Source of the DNA: Gigaspora rosea | Lineage: Eukaryota > Glomeromycota > Glomeromycetes > Diversisporales > Gigasporaceae | DNA length: 64,000 bases | NCBI GenBank assembly: GCA_003550325.1 | Contig: QKWP01000235.1 | Location: 87,148-151,147, forward strand | Direction: 5' to 3' | Shown: positions 11,194 to 23,675 of the stretch, one piece after another | Layout of the letters: each line of letters starts with the position of its first letter | Numbering within the stretch: position 1 is the first letter of the stretch | Notes under the pieces: model-generated | What the model was told of the DNA's origin: nothing | The model's input: only the letters and a program-made list of their open reading frames with translations | Database searches by the model: none | Translations under genes and position numbers: made by a program

Positions 11194-12742
11194 CATTTTT
11201 AAAAAGTGCTAATGGCTCAAATGTTTGCCTACAAAACTGCCTACTGCACATTAACAAAAAATTCCTTGCATAGTTTCGGTATAGAATAAATCTTTCTTTG
11301 ATCATTACCTAATCTTAACATAAGGTTTATGACTTTAAAAATATTGTGCATTTTCGTTGTTTTGATTAATGTAAATCATCTGTTTGTGAATTCTCACAGC
11401 ACTACTGGGGTATCTCTATAGTAACCATATACTTCGTGATATTGCATATCACTCCGTTCCTGGTATATTTATAAAACAATTTAACCAAATTATATCGATA
11501 TAGTCATAACAATTTTTGACTATCCTAATTTTAGCTAGCATTACATGTATGTTATCCATAAAATTAAATTAACCGATATACAACAATCATCTGATTTAAA
11601 GCATTATTCATATAATTGTTATTGTAATCTGATTAACCTAATTTTAGTTAGTGTCATTTACAAATACAAACCGTTCAACAAACAATTCCACATCACCAAA
11701 TTAACCAATCAAATCGCATAAAGGGTACATTTGCATGAACAGTCATAATTTAAAATTAGTTAAATGGATTGGATTGAATATGCTTAAAGGTAAATATGTT
11801 ATTTATGTTACTATAATAAAAATAATTATATATAAAGGAATAGCATGTTAGGAAATGTAGAGAAAATAATGAAATTAAGTTTGGTTGGCGAAAGGTATTT
11901 TAAGGTTAGGTAATGTGTAACAGTATCTGCACAGCCATTGTGTCAGCAGAATTGAAAACAAAATAGGTATTTGCGCTGCCACTGCAGCATGAAGTGGATG
12001 TTCATAAGTTGTACTTTGTAATAATAGAAGAAACATGGATGGATAAAAAGCCAATGTTCATAATAAAGCAAGGGTAGTGAAAAGAAAGGTAATTTATCTA
12101 AGTACTTAAATATCATTGGATAGTAAGTAATAATTTAATTCCTATGCATGAGGCATATAAAATCCTGATTATTATATTGATACTTACACATAATAATCTA
12201 ATAATTTCACGAATTACAATACTAACTGAAATAACTTGCATTTAACCAGTAATTTAACAATTAATGAATTTGTTAAGCCTTTCACGAATTCATTGATCTT
12301 TTCTAAATTTATATAAGAATAATTGATGTAATTTTGCATAATAATCATAATTCAAATCGAAAAGTATTGCATTATACATTGATTGGTATTTTTTTTGGGC
12401 TAAGCTGGTGATTATCTTAGGATGGAGATGATATTTATTGAATTTATTAATCAATGGTTTAGTGTGTAATAGTGCTTGTTGGCCAGGTTTGGCTGGAATG
12501 GCAAAAACATCCTGAAAATTGTAACAAATGCTATGCTAAGTATCGCCAGTGGTTTCCTGCCTGCCGCAGGAGGCCGGCTGTGAGCAAGGAAATGATCATG
12601 TGCAGGAGGAGAAATGGTAGAATTATGCAGTCATCACGCATGATGTAAGTGAAGTAGAACAGTTAGCCACTGGGTTGGGTAGGTAGGATGAGAAATTTCT
12701 GCTCGGTACGGGTTTGATGCCACCGGTGCTTACACCCATAGC
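11194..12742. other. Intergenic DNA, no gene recognised
   Basis: It holds one copy of the dispersed motif CCTTGCAAAATTTT (variant at 11247-11283) and a GC-richer patch near 12545-12610 containing CTGCCTGCCGCAGGAGGCCGG. No coding or RNA gene could be supported. Confidence 0.45.
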
Positions 12743-13001
12743 TATAGTTGGGGTGAAATTCTTTTCAATTTTTTAATTTCAACAATAATTTCAACAATAA
12801 TTTCAACATTTTTAATATGTTTATAAGTTAAATCTAAACCAATTATTGTATTTGATTTAGTTTAGTTTTAATTAATTTTTGACATAATTTAAATTAATTT
12901 TTAATATTGAAAAACTAATTTCACCAATTTCACCATCAAGTAATTTCAACAATTTTAACAAAAACATCTTACTATAAAGAGTAATTTCACCCCTATCTAT
13001 A
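12743..13001. mobile_element. 259-bp hAT-like MITE (TATAG ends)
   Basis: The left end is TATAGTTGGGGTGAAATT and the right end read inward TATAGATAGGGGTGAAATT. Exact 8-bp duplications CCCATAGC lie at 12735-12742 and 13002-13009. The inside is dominated by repeats of AATTTCAACAAT. The ends resemble those of the element at 50898-52663. Confidence 0.85.
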
Positions 13002-13049
13002 CCCATAGCTCTGGTTATAAATACCAGCCCAGATTGTATAACCTATATT

Positions 13050-13514
13050 AGCTTACCCACAAAAAATTTTCTGGTCATATGGGGTCTGTTCCTTGAAAAT
13101 GACCTTATGGGACATAGTAAATCATATGATCAAAACTTGATTTTCAAGGAACAGACCCCATATGACTTTTTGTAGCACAAACTAGGTGCAAACCAATTGA
13201 ATTTTAGAATCAGGTGTAATGTAAAAATTGCACTTTTTATGATTTTTTATAAAAAATCATTAATAACTCCAAATCTTGTCTATGAAATCGTCTACTGTGC
13301 ATTAACAAAAAAATTCCTTGCAAAATTTTGGTATGAGCAGTACTCTAACCAAGCGTCTAACCCAAACTCTAACTACTCTATTTATTACTTTAATTCTTTC
13401 ACTTTATTCGATTGTTTTGATTGTTTTGATTTTCACATTACACCTGATCTCAAATTTTGATTGGTTTGTGCCACAAAAAAGTCACATGACCAGAAAATAT
13501 TTTGTGGGTGAGCT
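13050..13514. mobile_element. Foldback element with AGCTTACCCAC arms
   Basis: AGCTTACCCACAAAAAATTT at the left is mirrored by the complement ending GTGGGTGAGCT at the right. The arms continue through TTTCTGGTCAT, GCACAAACTAGGTGCAAACC and TCAGGTGTAATGT blocks. The left arm is interrupted by the MITE at 13080-13160. A copy of the dispersed CCTTGCAAAATTTT motif lies at 13299-13333. Confidence 0.8.
13080..13160. mobile_element. 81-bp TA-flanked MITE nested in foldback arm
   Basis: TGGGGTCTGTTCCTTGAAAA at the left is exactly complementary to the right end, and TA flanks both sides (13078-13079 and 13161-13162). It lies in the left arm of 13050-13514, and the matching right arm lacks it. TA duplication suggests the Tc1/mariner group. 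Confidence 0.85.
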
Positions 13515-13667
13515 ACTATCGTCGATTGAATTATACTAGCACCCCCTTGCATTTGGTTGGCATATGCTGCGTTTTGCATATGATCTTCAACCTTCAATTG
13601 CTCTCTTTTTGAGGAATGTAATCCATCTGACTTCTTGCAGTTTAGGTGGCGTGACTGTGTGACTGCT

Positions 13668-14456
13668 ACAAAACTTATGTTTTTGAGACTCCTGCACTTA
13701 CTTTTTTGATACTCCTAAATGTACCCCAAAATTTATATACTTTTTAATACTGATATCATGTGCAGATGACCATTACCGGCAAGCTTTTTAAAATTCTAAT
13801 AACAATAAACTATTAAAAAAATGTCATATAATAAATATTATAACTTTTCTATAAAGAATAGCCAATATAGATTTAATAAATAACTTGATTGCATGGTCCA
13901 CGAATAAAATTTACTGTTTTTAAAAAGTTTAGCACGCTTTATAATATCTTTATTTTTAAACTTTTTAGTTATGGGCTGGTTGCACAGATTTTTAACAAAG
14001 ATTATATTTATTTTTTAAAATGATATTTATATAATGAGTTTTTCTTAAAAAAGAATAAAGCTATATTACATGTAACATTTTTTTAAAAAGATAAAATAAA
14101 TTTTTTAGAAAAAAACTCTATCTGTTTAATAAATGTTTTAAATACAGTATATCATTAAGATCCATGCTTTTTAAAAAACTTTAGTGTGATTTTGAAATTA
14201 GTTTATTTAAGGTCAAATTTTTATAAAAAAAATTCTCAAAAAGTTGGTTTCTTGTACAAGATTTTTGAATAATAGACAATTTTTGACTAAAACGAATGCA
14301 TGTTTTGAATTTTCAAGATTGCATTAGGTTACATCAAATCACTATTTGTTTATCAATCATCATATGATGATAGTATCAAAAAAGTATATAAATTTTGGGG
14401 TACATCTAGGAGTATCAAAAAAGTAAGTACAGGAGTCTCAAAAATGTAAGTTTTGC
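13668..14456. mobile_element. 789-bp element with about 90-bp TIRs and 9-bp TSD
   Basis: The left end CAAAACTTATGTTTTTGAGA and the right end form inverted repeats about 90 bp long, continuing through CTCCTGCACTTACTTTTTTG and TACCCCAAAATTTATATACT. Exact 9-bp duplications GTGACTGCT flank it (13659-13667 and 14457-14465). Long TIRs with 9-bp duplications fit a Mutator-like (MULE) non-autonomous element. No transposase is inside. Confidence 0.88.
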
Positions 14457-14465
14457 GTGACTGCT

Positions 14466-15027
14466 TCCCTTTTTGATTATGTGATTATCATCACTCCGCA
14501 TTAAATTCTCATGTAATGTATTACGTATTATCTCATGATTTGATTAATCGAGAGCAATTATGTGTTAATTTATTATTTTATGCTTTAATAAATTACATGT
14601 ATAAAATTTACCAGGAGTGAGTGTATACTGTATTAAATAAATGTATCTCTTTATTATTAAACATGGTATTTTTGAGTGCGTGCGTTAGGGGTTTTTCATA
14701 TTTCAGTAAATAGTATTATATTTATATAGTTATTTATTGTTATTATAATGTTATTGTATTAGTTTTTTGTTTAATTATTTATTTTATTTGTTTGCTGAAC
14801 TATTACATATGTTTTAATCATTTTAAATATGTTTGATATATAATAGTGAAATTTTTAAGTGTATTTTAAAAATGGTATTAGAATATGTATTTATAGAAGT
14901 TATGATATATTTGATCAGATATATATTGATATGTTAATAGTGTTTTGGAGTGTAGTTATAAATATTTTGTTGTAGTGGTTTTTGTGGTAGTTTAAATATT
15001 TTCTAAAGTTTTTTTTTTTGTGTATAA
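14466..15027. other. Region downstream of Helitron protein, no gene seen
   Basis: This AT-rich DNA lies between the 789-bp MITE and the C-terminal end of the broken Helitron protein. It may hold the 3' end of that Helitron, but no hairpin followed by CTRR could be found on the minus strand. Confidence 0.4.
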
Positions 15028-18000
15028 TTAATTAGCAATTCTTAAATTTTTTAGACTATTCTGATTAATGTGGTTTAATCTCCTGTATTTATTAAGGACA
15101 TTTTTATCATTTTTTATTGTAGCTGGATCGAAAGAGAGTATGTTAATTGGTTCCCATAATAGTGCTCTACTCATTGCTACATATACTTGGCCAGTAGTAA
15201 ACATGTTTTTATCTATTGACAAAGTAGTAGTAATGTAAGGCCTTGTGTTTTGTGGACTGTTAATGCAAATGCATTTTGAATTGGAAATTGGTATCTGGAG
15301 GCTGGTACACCATTAATGTTGAAGTATTCTGTTGTTTTTTTAATATTAATTTTTGTGATTGTGTTGTTTACAAAAAACATGATTTTAATATCATTTTGGC
15401 TTATTAATTTGGTTATTACACCAATGGTACTATTACATATTTCATGGTCAAAGAGTTTATTGTTGAGATACATTACTCTCACACCTACTTATAGAATAAT
15501 TTCATCTGGAAGATTAGTATGGTTTTTGAAATAGTAGAGATTATCATTATTATTAAGGAGTTGGTTATCATATATATCTATGGGTTTTGATATAATAGTA
15601 TCTTTATTTTCATTACTATATGGTAAGTTGTTGCATATAAAGGTATTAATTTCATTTGCAGTTTGTTTAAGACCAACTATATAGGTTGAATTTATTATTG
15701 TGTCTAAGTTCATTGATTGGAAATTTTTTTATTTATTGTATTTATTGATTTTTCAGAAAGAGTACCAAATCTTAATTCTTGTAATAGGTTGTAAAATTCT
15801 GGATCATTTTTGGTTGTGTTAAAAAAAGTGGAAAAAATAATTTCCATACAGATGAAAAGAATAATTGTTGACCATTAATAGGAGGTAGTTGTGCTAGGTC
15901 TCCAATTACAAGTAGGGTTCTGAAGTTCAGTTCAGTTCAATAGAGGTTCAGGTTCAGGTTCAATGAACCTGGACCTGAACCTGAACATGCTCTAAAAGTT
16001 CAATACTGAACTGAACCTGAACTTAAAATTATTAAACATGAACCTGAACCTGAAATTAAAAAAAGTTCAGTTCAGGTTCAGTTCAAGATTCATAAACATG
16101 TTCAGGTTCATAATATATTTACATGTTTACCTAAATCACAAAGTTAGGATCAATTAGTAAAATTTAGAAAATCATAGAAATTTGTATAATTTTATTAATA
16201 AAATTATACAAATTTCTATAATTCTTTAAATTTTACTAATTGGTCATGACTTCTTGCACTAAATAAACTTGTTAAGCACCAAAAATACATCAATTCAGCA
16301 TATTTTATTTTACTTTTCTTAAAATTTGAAGAAAAGATGCTTAATTTTGAAAATTTTCATCAAAAATTCAAAAATTAAGTATTTTTAATGCAAATATTAA
16401 GAAAAATAAATAAAATATACCATATGATGTATTTTTTGGTGCTAAACAAGTTTACTTAGATCAAGAAGTTATGATCAATTAGTAAAATATATAATCATAG
16501 AAATTTGTATAATTTTATTAATGATTTTTTAAATTTTACTAATTGATCATAACTTCTTGATCTAAGTCAACTTGGTTAGCATCAAAAAATACATCATATC
16601 AGTATATTTTATTTTATTTTCCTTAAAATTTGTGTCAAAGATGCTTAATTTTAAATTTTTGATAAAAAGTATCAAAATTAAGCATCTTTTCTTCAAATTT
16701 TAAGAAAAGTAAATAAAATATGCTGATTTGATGTATTTTTTGGTGCTTAACAAGTTTACTTAGTGCAAGAAGTTATGATCAATTAGTAAAATTTAAGAAT
16801 TATAGAAATCTGTATAATTTTATTAATAAAATTATACAAAATGCTATGATTTTCTAAATTTTACTAACTGATTAATACTTTTCACTCTAAGTAAACTTGT
16901 TCAGTATCAAAAAATACGTATATTTTTTTTAGATTCAAACTTGTTTGCAAAATTTGGACTAGCCTGACCAAACTTATGATTGAGTTTGAGTTTAGTATAA
17001 AGTTTTAATAATAAAATTTAGAATTTGAGTCTGGTTTGGACCAGACCAAACCCGGACCCAAACCTAGAATTACTAGTTTATATAACACCAGACTGAACCT
17101 GAACATGTTCATGAACTTATGAACTGAACCTGAACTGAATCTGAACTAGCTCTAAAAGTTCAATACTGAACCTAAACCTGAACATGTTTTAAAAATATTT
17201 AGGTTCAGATTCAATACTAAACAGTTACTGAGCCTGAACCTGAACCTGAACTTGGTCTAAGTTCAGTTCAGTTCAGGTTCATAGGAACACTAATTACAAG
17301 TATTCAAATTCCTCTAAAGGCTTTATAGTTTCTGTATAGTGAGCTGAATAAGTTGCTTACAAAAGTTAGTATTTACTTGATATTATTAAGATTTTATCTA
17401 TTATTAATGCTTTAAATTTTAGAAGTTCAATTTTTAAATTTTCATTTTCTATTGCAAGTATTTGATAATAACTATCAAATTGTCTAATTTTAAGAGCTGA
17501 ATGTATAGTTTTACCACCTATGCTTAGAGCAGATACTCTAGTAGGTAATAGTAACAAATATTTAATATTTTTTGTATTAAGCATATTAGTGATTTGGTGT
17601 ATCATGAATAATTTTCCAGTACCAGCTGATCCAGTTATAAAAAAGTAGGGATATCTATTTTCTGATTCAGTGCCCCATGAATTATATAATATATCATATA
17701 TTTTATACTGTTCTTCATTTAAAGATAGAATTGATTCTGATGTTTATAGAGGCTTTTCTAATGAAATTAGTTGTTTGTATATAATATCCCATAGGTCATT
17801 TTTGTTTAGATTTTCAAGTGCTAATTCAATTGTTTTTTTAAATTTTTCTAATATAGTACTTTGGGCAATTAGAAGCTTGTTCTAATAGTTGTTGATATCT
17901 TGTGCAAATCTTTTTTTAAAATTAGGGCAATTTTCCAAGTAATTCATTTTGTAAATGTGCTAGAATTTTTATTAATAGATAATGAAAGAAATATGGCTTA

Positions 18001-20465
18001 CCATCTTCAATTTTATAGTTTGTAAATCTTATTAATATTGGTTTTTTTCTTTTAATTACAAATCAATTTTTAAGATCTTTGGTAAAATATAGTTTTGAAT
18101 TTTGTCTAGAGCTTTATTTCTTATATTATAATTTTTAAAATAGTCAGGGTAGATCATTGTTTTGAATATATCATTTTTGGCCTATCATAGTATTTATCAA
18201 TTGCATCATCATAGTATAGTTTTCATCTTCATCATCATCATTTTTACTATCAATATCATTATTTATTCTTTTTTAATTAATTTTTTAAATAGAGTATTAG
18301 TTAGATTTAAAGTTTTTAATTTGGTTGCTATTTTTATAGGATTTTAATCGTTTACCTTTGTAGATAAATTGGTTTTACTAAATGAATTTTTAATTCAGAG
18401 GGAGCAAATATAAGATATTGTACAGAAATTGATAATCTTGTTATCAGGTATTGTAATAGTAATATCATAAGTTCAATTGATTCTAGCTTTCTTGCTTGAA
18501 TATGTTTTTTGTAAGAGTCATGTTCCATTATATCAAAGGGTTCAGATTTGGTTACATATTTTGTTATATATTTTCCAAAACCAAAAGTGGTAATGTATTG
18601 AAAATTTATATGTTCCTGCTATAATAATAATGTTTCAGGATGATAAGAAACTATCTAGTGGTCAATTTCTTTTGTTCTTTTATAAGTATACCATTTATAG
18701 TTAGTATCACAGTAAGTATAGTTTGATAAAAGTTAAAGAAAACCTTTTTTACATGATTTAAATTTGTTTTTGGGCCTCTACATTTTTCTTTAATACATTG
18801 ATGTACTTGAAATATAGATACTAATTGAATGAGAACTTGTTCAGTTATTGGATCAGGCATATTTGCATGAATTGTTTTTAATTCAATTAGTTCAGGTATT
18901 TTTAGTTCTGTATAAGCAAATCCATGAGTATGAATTGTTCCTCTATTTTGAAATTCATCTTTTTCAAAATAATCTATAAAATTTTTCTATTGTACAATTT
19001 TAGGATCTTTCCAAAGTTTGTTGTGTATATTGGTTAATTTGTTGTGATAATGAAAATAAACATGTAATGGTCTATTAGTAGATAAAGGATAGTAGTTTCA
19101 AGTATTTTTTTTTAAATGTGTCCATTTATCTTCACCCATTGTCATTATATAAAAAAACTGAGGTAACCATAGTTTTGAAGCATTGTATACTGTTTGTTTT
19201 TAAAAAAAGTATCTAAGGTTCGAATATAAGATAGCAAAGTTGTAGTAAGTAATTCATTTATAATGGGTTGATTGTTGTAGGTGCTTGCTTTTATTAGATC
19301 AGCTCTTGTTGGAAGAGATTCACAAATAACATTTTTTTGATTTATAATTCTGTTTTGATTTTGGTAGTTTCTTTTTTTTTCAAGATTGAGATATGACCAA
19401 TGTGGCCAATACCAGTGAAGTCTAAATCTTGGATCAGAGCACAAAAGTCTTAGCTTAATATATTTACTATAACTATCAGTTTTTTGTTTGAAATCTAATA
19501 ATTTTTTAGAGTCTTCATAATGGTAATGACCAGATGAAAAGAGATCTGGAAATAATAGTGGTTCAATATCTGGATTATAATTGGTATAGGTAGATCTAGA
19601 CTATTGTTGGTTTGTAAAAATCATTTGTAGTCTTTATCATGTATTTCAATTAGAAAATTGTTGTTAGGTACAACTAAAGAAGGTAGTCTTGTATTTGATG
19701 AGCTTGAGGATTCATTTGTTGGTCTTGCTGTAGGAAGAGTTTGATAAGTGGTGATTATTGTTGAGAATTGAGTTGGTATATAAACTTGATTATATTTTTT
19801 AAATATTGAATTATTATTTTTTAACCACTGGCTTGCAGTTAATAGTGCTGGATGAAACCAATTTGTGGGTTCTTGGTTTAAAAAAGCACCAATTAATCCT
19901 GAATGTAATTCAAAAGCATGTTTGTTTTTAGAAAGTTTAATAAGGCCATGTAAATATCTGTAATTTGTATATGTATTGGAACCAGAAGAACGACCTAGTG
20001 TACAATTCATATAAGTTGGAAAAGATATTTTCAGTAAATCATTGGTACAACATTAATTTTATTTGGTACTGTATAGAGAATTGGTGGATAACGACAGTTT
20101 TTTTTTGATTTACAGAAAGAACAAACAGCATCTTTTTTTTTGTTTTTGTTATTTATGCGAGTTACTATTTTAATATTTTCAAATACTATAAGCAACGTAT
20201 ATTCTTCAGAGTCTTTATAATCAATCCAATTTATTTGATCACTCATTATTAATATAGAGCAGTACTGAGGGTAGTCATTTAACATTTTATTTTGAAATTC
20301 ATTTAGTAGTTTTTGAAACTTTTCTGAGATTTGCCAAGGTTCTTCAAATATATCAGAAGCAAATAAAAATGTTTCTAAAGTATTATAGGTATATTTCATG
20401 TTTTTTATTTTTTTATTTTTTATTTTTTGTTTTTTGTTGATTTGTTTTGTACTAGGATTAAGCAT
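15028..20465 (-). pseudogene. Broken Helitron Rep-helicase protein
   Basis: Autonomous Helitrons encode one large protein with an HUH nuclease that nicks and rejoins single strands and a PIF1-like helicase. Reading leftward: an N-terminal part with paired cysteines (20031-20465) and a second block (19621-20010); the Helitron-like N region with PDLFSSGHYHY and DPRFRLHWYWPHWSYL (19145-19560); MGEDKWTHLK near 19110; the Rep HUH site RGTIHTHGFAYTEL near 18930; the helicase Walker A GSAGTGKLF at about 17610-17640 followed by TIHSALKI; the Walker B-like GDLAQLPPINGQQ near 15890; VHKTQGLTL at 15230; and the PIF1 end TGQVYVAMSRA at 15150-15200. Many frameshifts and stops separate these blocks, and a hAT-like element splits the helicase. 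The protein cannot be made. Helitron ends were not located. Confidence 0.88.
15913..17292. mobile_element. 1380-bp hAT-like element inside Helitron helicase
   Basis: Exact 8-bp duplications ATTACAAG (15905-15912 and 17293-17300) flank ends TAGGGTTCTGAAG and, read inward from the right, TAGTGTTCCTATGAACC. Both ends carry arrays of GTTCAGGTTCAGGTTC and its complement GAACCTGAAC. The middle has three or four inverted copies of a block containing GATCAATTAGTAAAATTTA and TACATCA, forming internal hairpins. No ORF. Joining the flanks reunites the helicase reading LVIGDLAQLPP, so the insertion postdates the Helitron. Confidence 0.88.
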
Positions 20466-20982
20466 TTTTTGCTTTTATTATTATATTTGTTTGGCTGGTT
20501 TGTATTTATTATTTAATTTACATTTAATTTGTTAATTAATTAAATATTTATTGATTACATGATGTAAATATTTGTGTGTTTGATTTTTTTGGTAAATTCC
20601 TTTTTTTTATTGAATTATTTGAAGCATGTTTGAATTATTTATTAAAATAAATATTTTTTTTACGATTTAATGCATATTTAATTTTTTAATTTATCAAATA
20701 TACAGAAACAGAGTGCAATTTAGTATGTGTATCTGAGGAGCAATTATTTGGACAAATATGTTTCTTTGATTGGTTATATTTTTTACATATTATTGTGAAA
20801 TGCAATAGTTTGATTTACATTTTATTTTAGATCATGCAAAGTTAAGTTTTCATTTTGTTTTACTTGAAATCATATTTTTTTAATCTTTTAAATTTTTTTT
20901 TAATCCCAATTGTGCCAAACATTATTCTAAATAAAAAAAAAACTGTTCATCTGCCCCAAGTTCAAACTATTAAATAAATTTG

Positions 20983-21115
20983 CGTGGCCTTAACCCGATT
21001 TTTGTACGTGCATAATATTTGTACACAATTATTTTTTACAAAGGATTATGTTATGCTTGTTCTTATTTCTGATATTATCAGTTTTGTCTATTGATGTTAT
21101 ATGTTGTTTATTGAT
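20983..21115. repeat. Dispersed repeat, copy 1 (GTGGCCTTAACC family)
   Basis: The order GTGGCCTTAACC, GTGCATAATATT, TTTTCAAAGGAT-like and ATTTCTGATATTATCAGTTTTG is repeated at 22640-22760 and, inverted, around 52205-52320. It is probably a fragment of an unidentified transposon. Confidence 0.6.
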
Positions 21116-22639
21116 TTCTGTCATTCAAAGATTGATATGAAATATTTGTAAATCCAAGCATAACGTAAGTTATACTTTGAAATTGGTATCGGTATGAAGT
21201 TTACCAATATAAAAATATATATATTATATTTAAACAAAACATTATTTGTATTGTTATTTATTTTTGTATTGGCCACACAAAATATAGTTATACCTTTTTG
21301 AACATTTTGAGTTATTTTTTTAGCAAGTGCATGATTTTGTTTTACAATTGGTTTTTTGTTAGTGACCATTATAATTTTTTTTGGGTTTAATTTTTTTATT
21401 AAGATTTAAGAATAGAGTTACTAAAAAAAAATTCTATTAACGTTATTAATAAACAAGAAATTAAATTTAATATTGATAACAACAAAAAATAATATTTTTT
21501 TCCATGTTTTTTTTTTTTGCCTTCATGTTCTATTGCCTGATGACAGCAAAGATTATTTCATAAACATTCTTTATTGGGCAAACTTGTGTTCTCAAATTAT
21601 TTTCATCTCGCTTAAGTAAATGAAGCTCTTTTGTCATACTGATATGAAGTATCTTAAAAGTATTAGTAATCTAGTGTTTTAGTTTTTAATTGTTGAATTT
21701 TTAATATATTTAAACATTCGCTATAGTGATTAATACCCATTTAGCTTCAGTTAATTTTTCTTTAGTTGTTATGCTTTTCTTAGGTGATTTTGCACCAAAA
21801 ATAAACAATTAGAAACTAATCTAAAACTTGCCGAATAGCAGAAAACTATATGTTTGCAGCCAATTAAAAAAAAAGATTTTGAAAGTAATTATATTAACAT
21901 TATTTAATAAATTTCAATTATTAATTTATTTATTTCTACTATACCTTATTAATGCATTATTAAATATAAGGCAATTTCTATTTGGACATTAGGTGTATTA
22001 ACACTTGGTTATACAAAACAAATATAAAAGCCAATCAAAATATTTAACTAAATGCACTTTGTAGATTATATGCAGATCATTTTTTGTACAACAAAAATAA
22101 AGCAAAAAACAAAAAATAATCATCTTTGGGGCTTTAATAAAAAAATTCCTTATAAAATTTTGATATAAAAAATGCCCCTATTCCATCCCAGGCCTTAACA
22201 CTAACCCTAATATTAGTAAAAATTTTATTTATTTTATTGTTTATTTGATAAAAATTATTTTATTTACATGTTATACAAACACCTGTGTTTAATACACTAG
22301 GTGTTAAATTAGTTTTTTCCTAAATATAAAATTCTACCAAAAACTCGTGTTATTGATGGATCAGTAAAAATCAGTAAATAACATACGTCAATTCCTGAAT
22401 AACAAAATCAATTATCAATGTATAATATTGATACAATATTGCTTGATTTCTAAAAAAAAATTGAAAGTTAATCAATACATACAATAAAAATTGTAACTAA
22501 TAACGATAATAATAATTATTAATAAACATATTGATTTTTTATTGACCTTTTTGATCGATCTTTGACATAATCAATATGCAGAAATTATTTAATTAAAAAA
22601 TATCAACTTTGTGACTCAAAATATTAAATCAACTTTGTG

Positions 22640-22760
22640 TGGCCTTAACCTGATTTTGTACATGCATAATATTCATACACGATCATTCTTTTCAAAGGAT
22701 TTAGTCAAGTTTAAGTTACACTTGTTTTTTATTTCCGATATTATTAGTTTTGCCTACTTG
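22640..22760. repeat. Dispersed repeat, copy 2 (GTGGCCTTAACC family)
   Basis: Same orientation as copy 1 at 20983, with substitutions. It ends in GATATTATTAGTTTTGCCTA, corresponding to GATATTATCAGTTTTGTCTA in copy 1. Confidence 0.6.
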
Positions 22761-23675
22761 ATTTCTAAAAAAAAAAAAAAATTGAAAAGGTCTAAAATCA
22801 ATCAATATATACAATAAAAATTGTTTTTTTTTGGTATTAAAGTAAGGTCCTGCTTTTATTTTTATTAATAATTTAACTAGCCGCTTCTGTAAAACTAGCT
22901 ATACTTTATACAAATTACTTTGAATAAAATTTAATAAATTCTATGCAAGAATTGAAGCTCAGACTTTTTTATTTGCGATCTAAATTTACTAGAATGATCA
23001 AGACTAACCTAGATTTATACAATAAAAATTGTAATAAATATATTGATTTTTTATTGATCTTTTTGATCGATCTTTGACGTGATCAATTTATAATTATTAA
23101 TTAATTATTAGTCTCATGATCCTAACCCAATCAAACATCATGGGTTACACATCGGGTAATTTGATTTATGTATTCTAAATATTACATATTTTTATAACAT
23201 TTACCAATGCTATTTATGACTCTGTTTTGATTTAAAACACTTCTTATATCGTGTTTTAATATCACACTGAATGTTAAACTTTTAGATGCTATTAAATAAT
23301 TGAAAACCAAAAAATTCTATATAAATTTAGCTTCTCTAATCTTTCTATTTTTGGTTTTGAGTGATAGTATTGCACAGCTACAATATTTACTAATTGTGAA
23401 AGATAATAATTTAGGCATTGTATTTTTTTGATAAAGGCTTTTTTATATATTGAGTATTTTTGAGTATTTATTATTATACATATTTTTTATATTATAATAT
23501 TTATAAGTTATTTTTCAAAGATATAATAATTAGGATATTAAATTTTTTGCTATTGTTAACTGCACTTAAAAGTCAATTGATCAATAAGAGTCAAATTTGC
23601 CAAAATATAAATTTATTTAATATTTAAAAATACATACAAAAAAAGTAAAAATAAGATTTATACTTAATAATATAT

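Larger units (their letters stand above)
20466..23675. other. AT-rich repeat-bearing DNA flanking the Helitron
   Basis: No gene recognised. A roughly 130-bp segment starting GTGGCCTTAACC at about 20983 recurs at about 22640 in the same orientation, and a related piece lies inverted at about 52205-52320. A second repeated piece, TTTTTGATCGATCTTTGAC, occurs near 22545 and 23060. A variant of the dispersed CCTTGCAAAATTTT motif is at 22136-22168. Confidence 0.5.

Noticed and set aside
13197-13539. Two overlapping open frames of 73-87 codons
   Set aside because: They run across the arms of a foldback element and have no coding signature.
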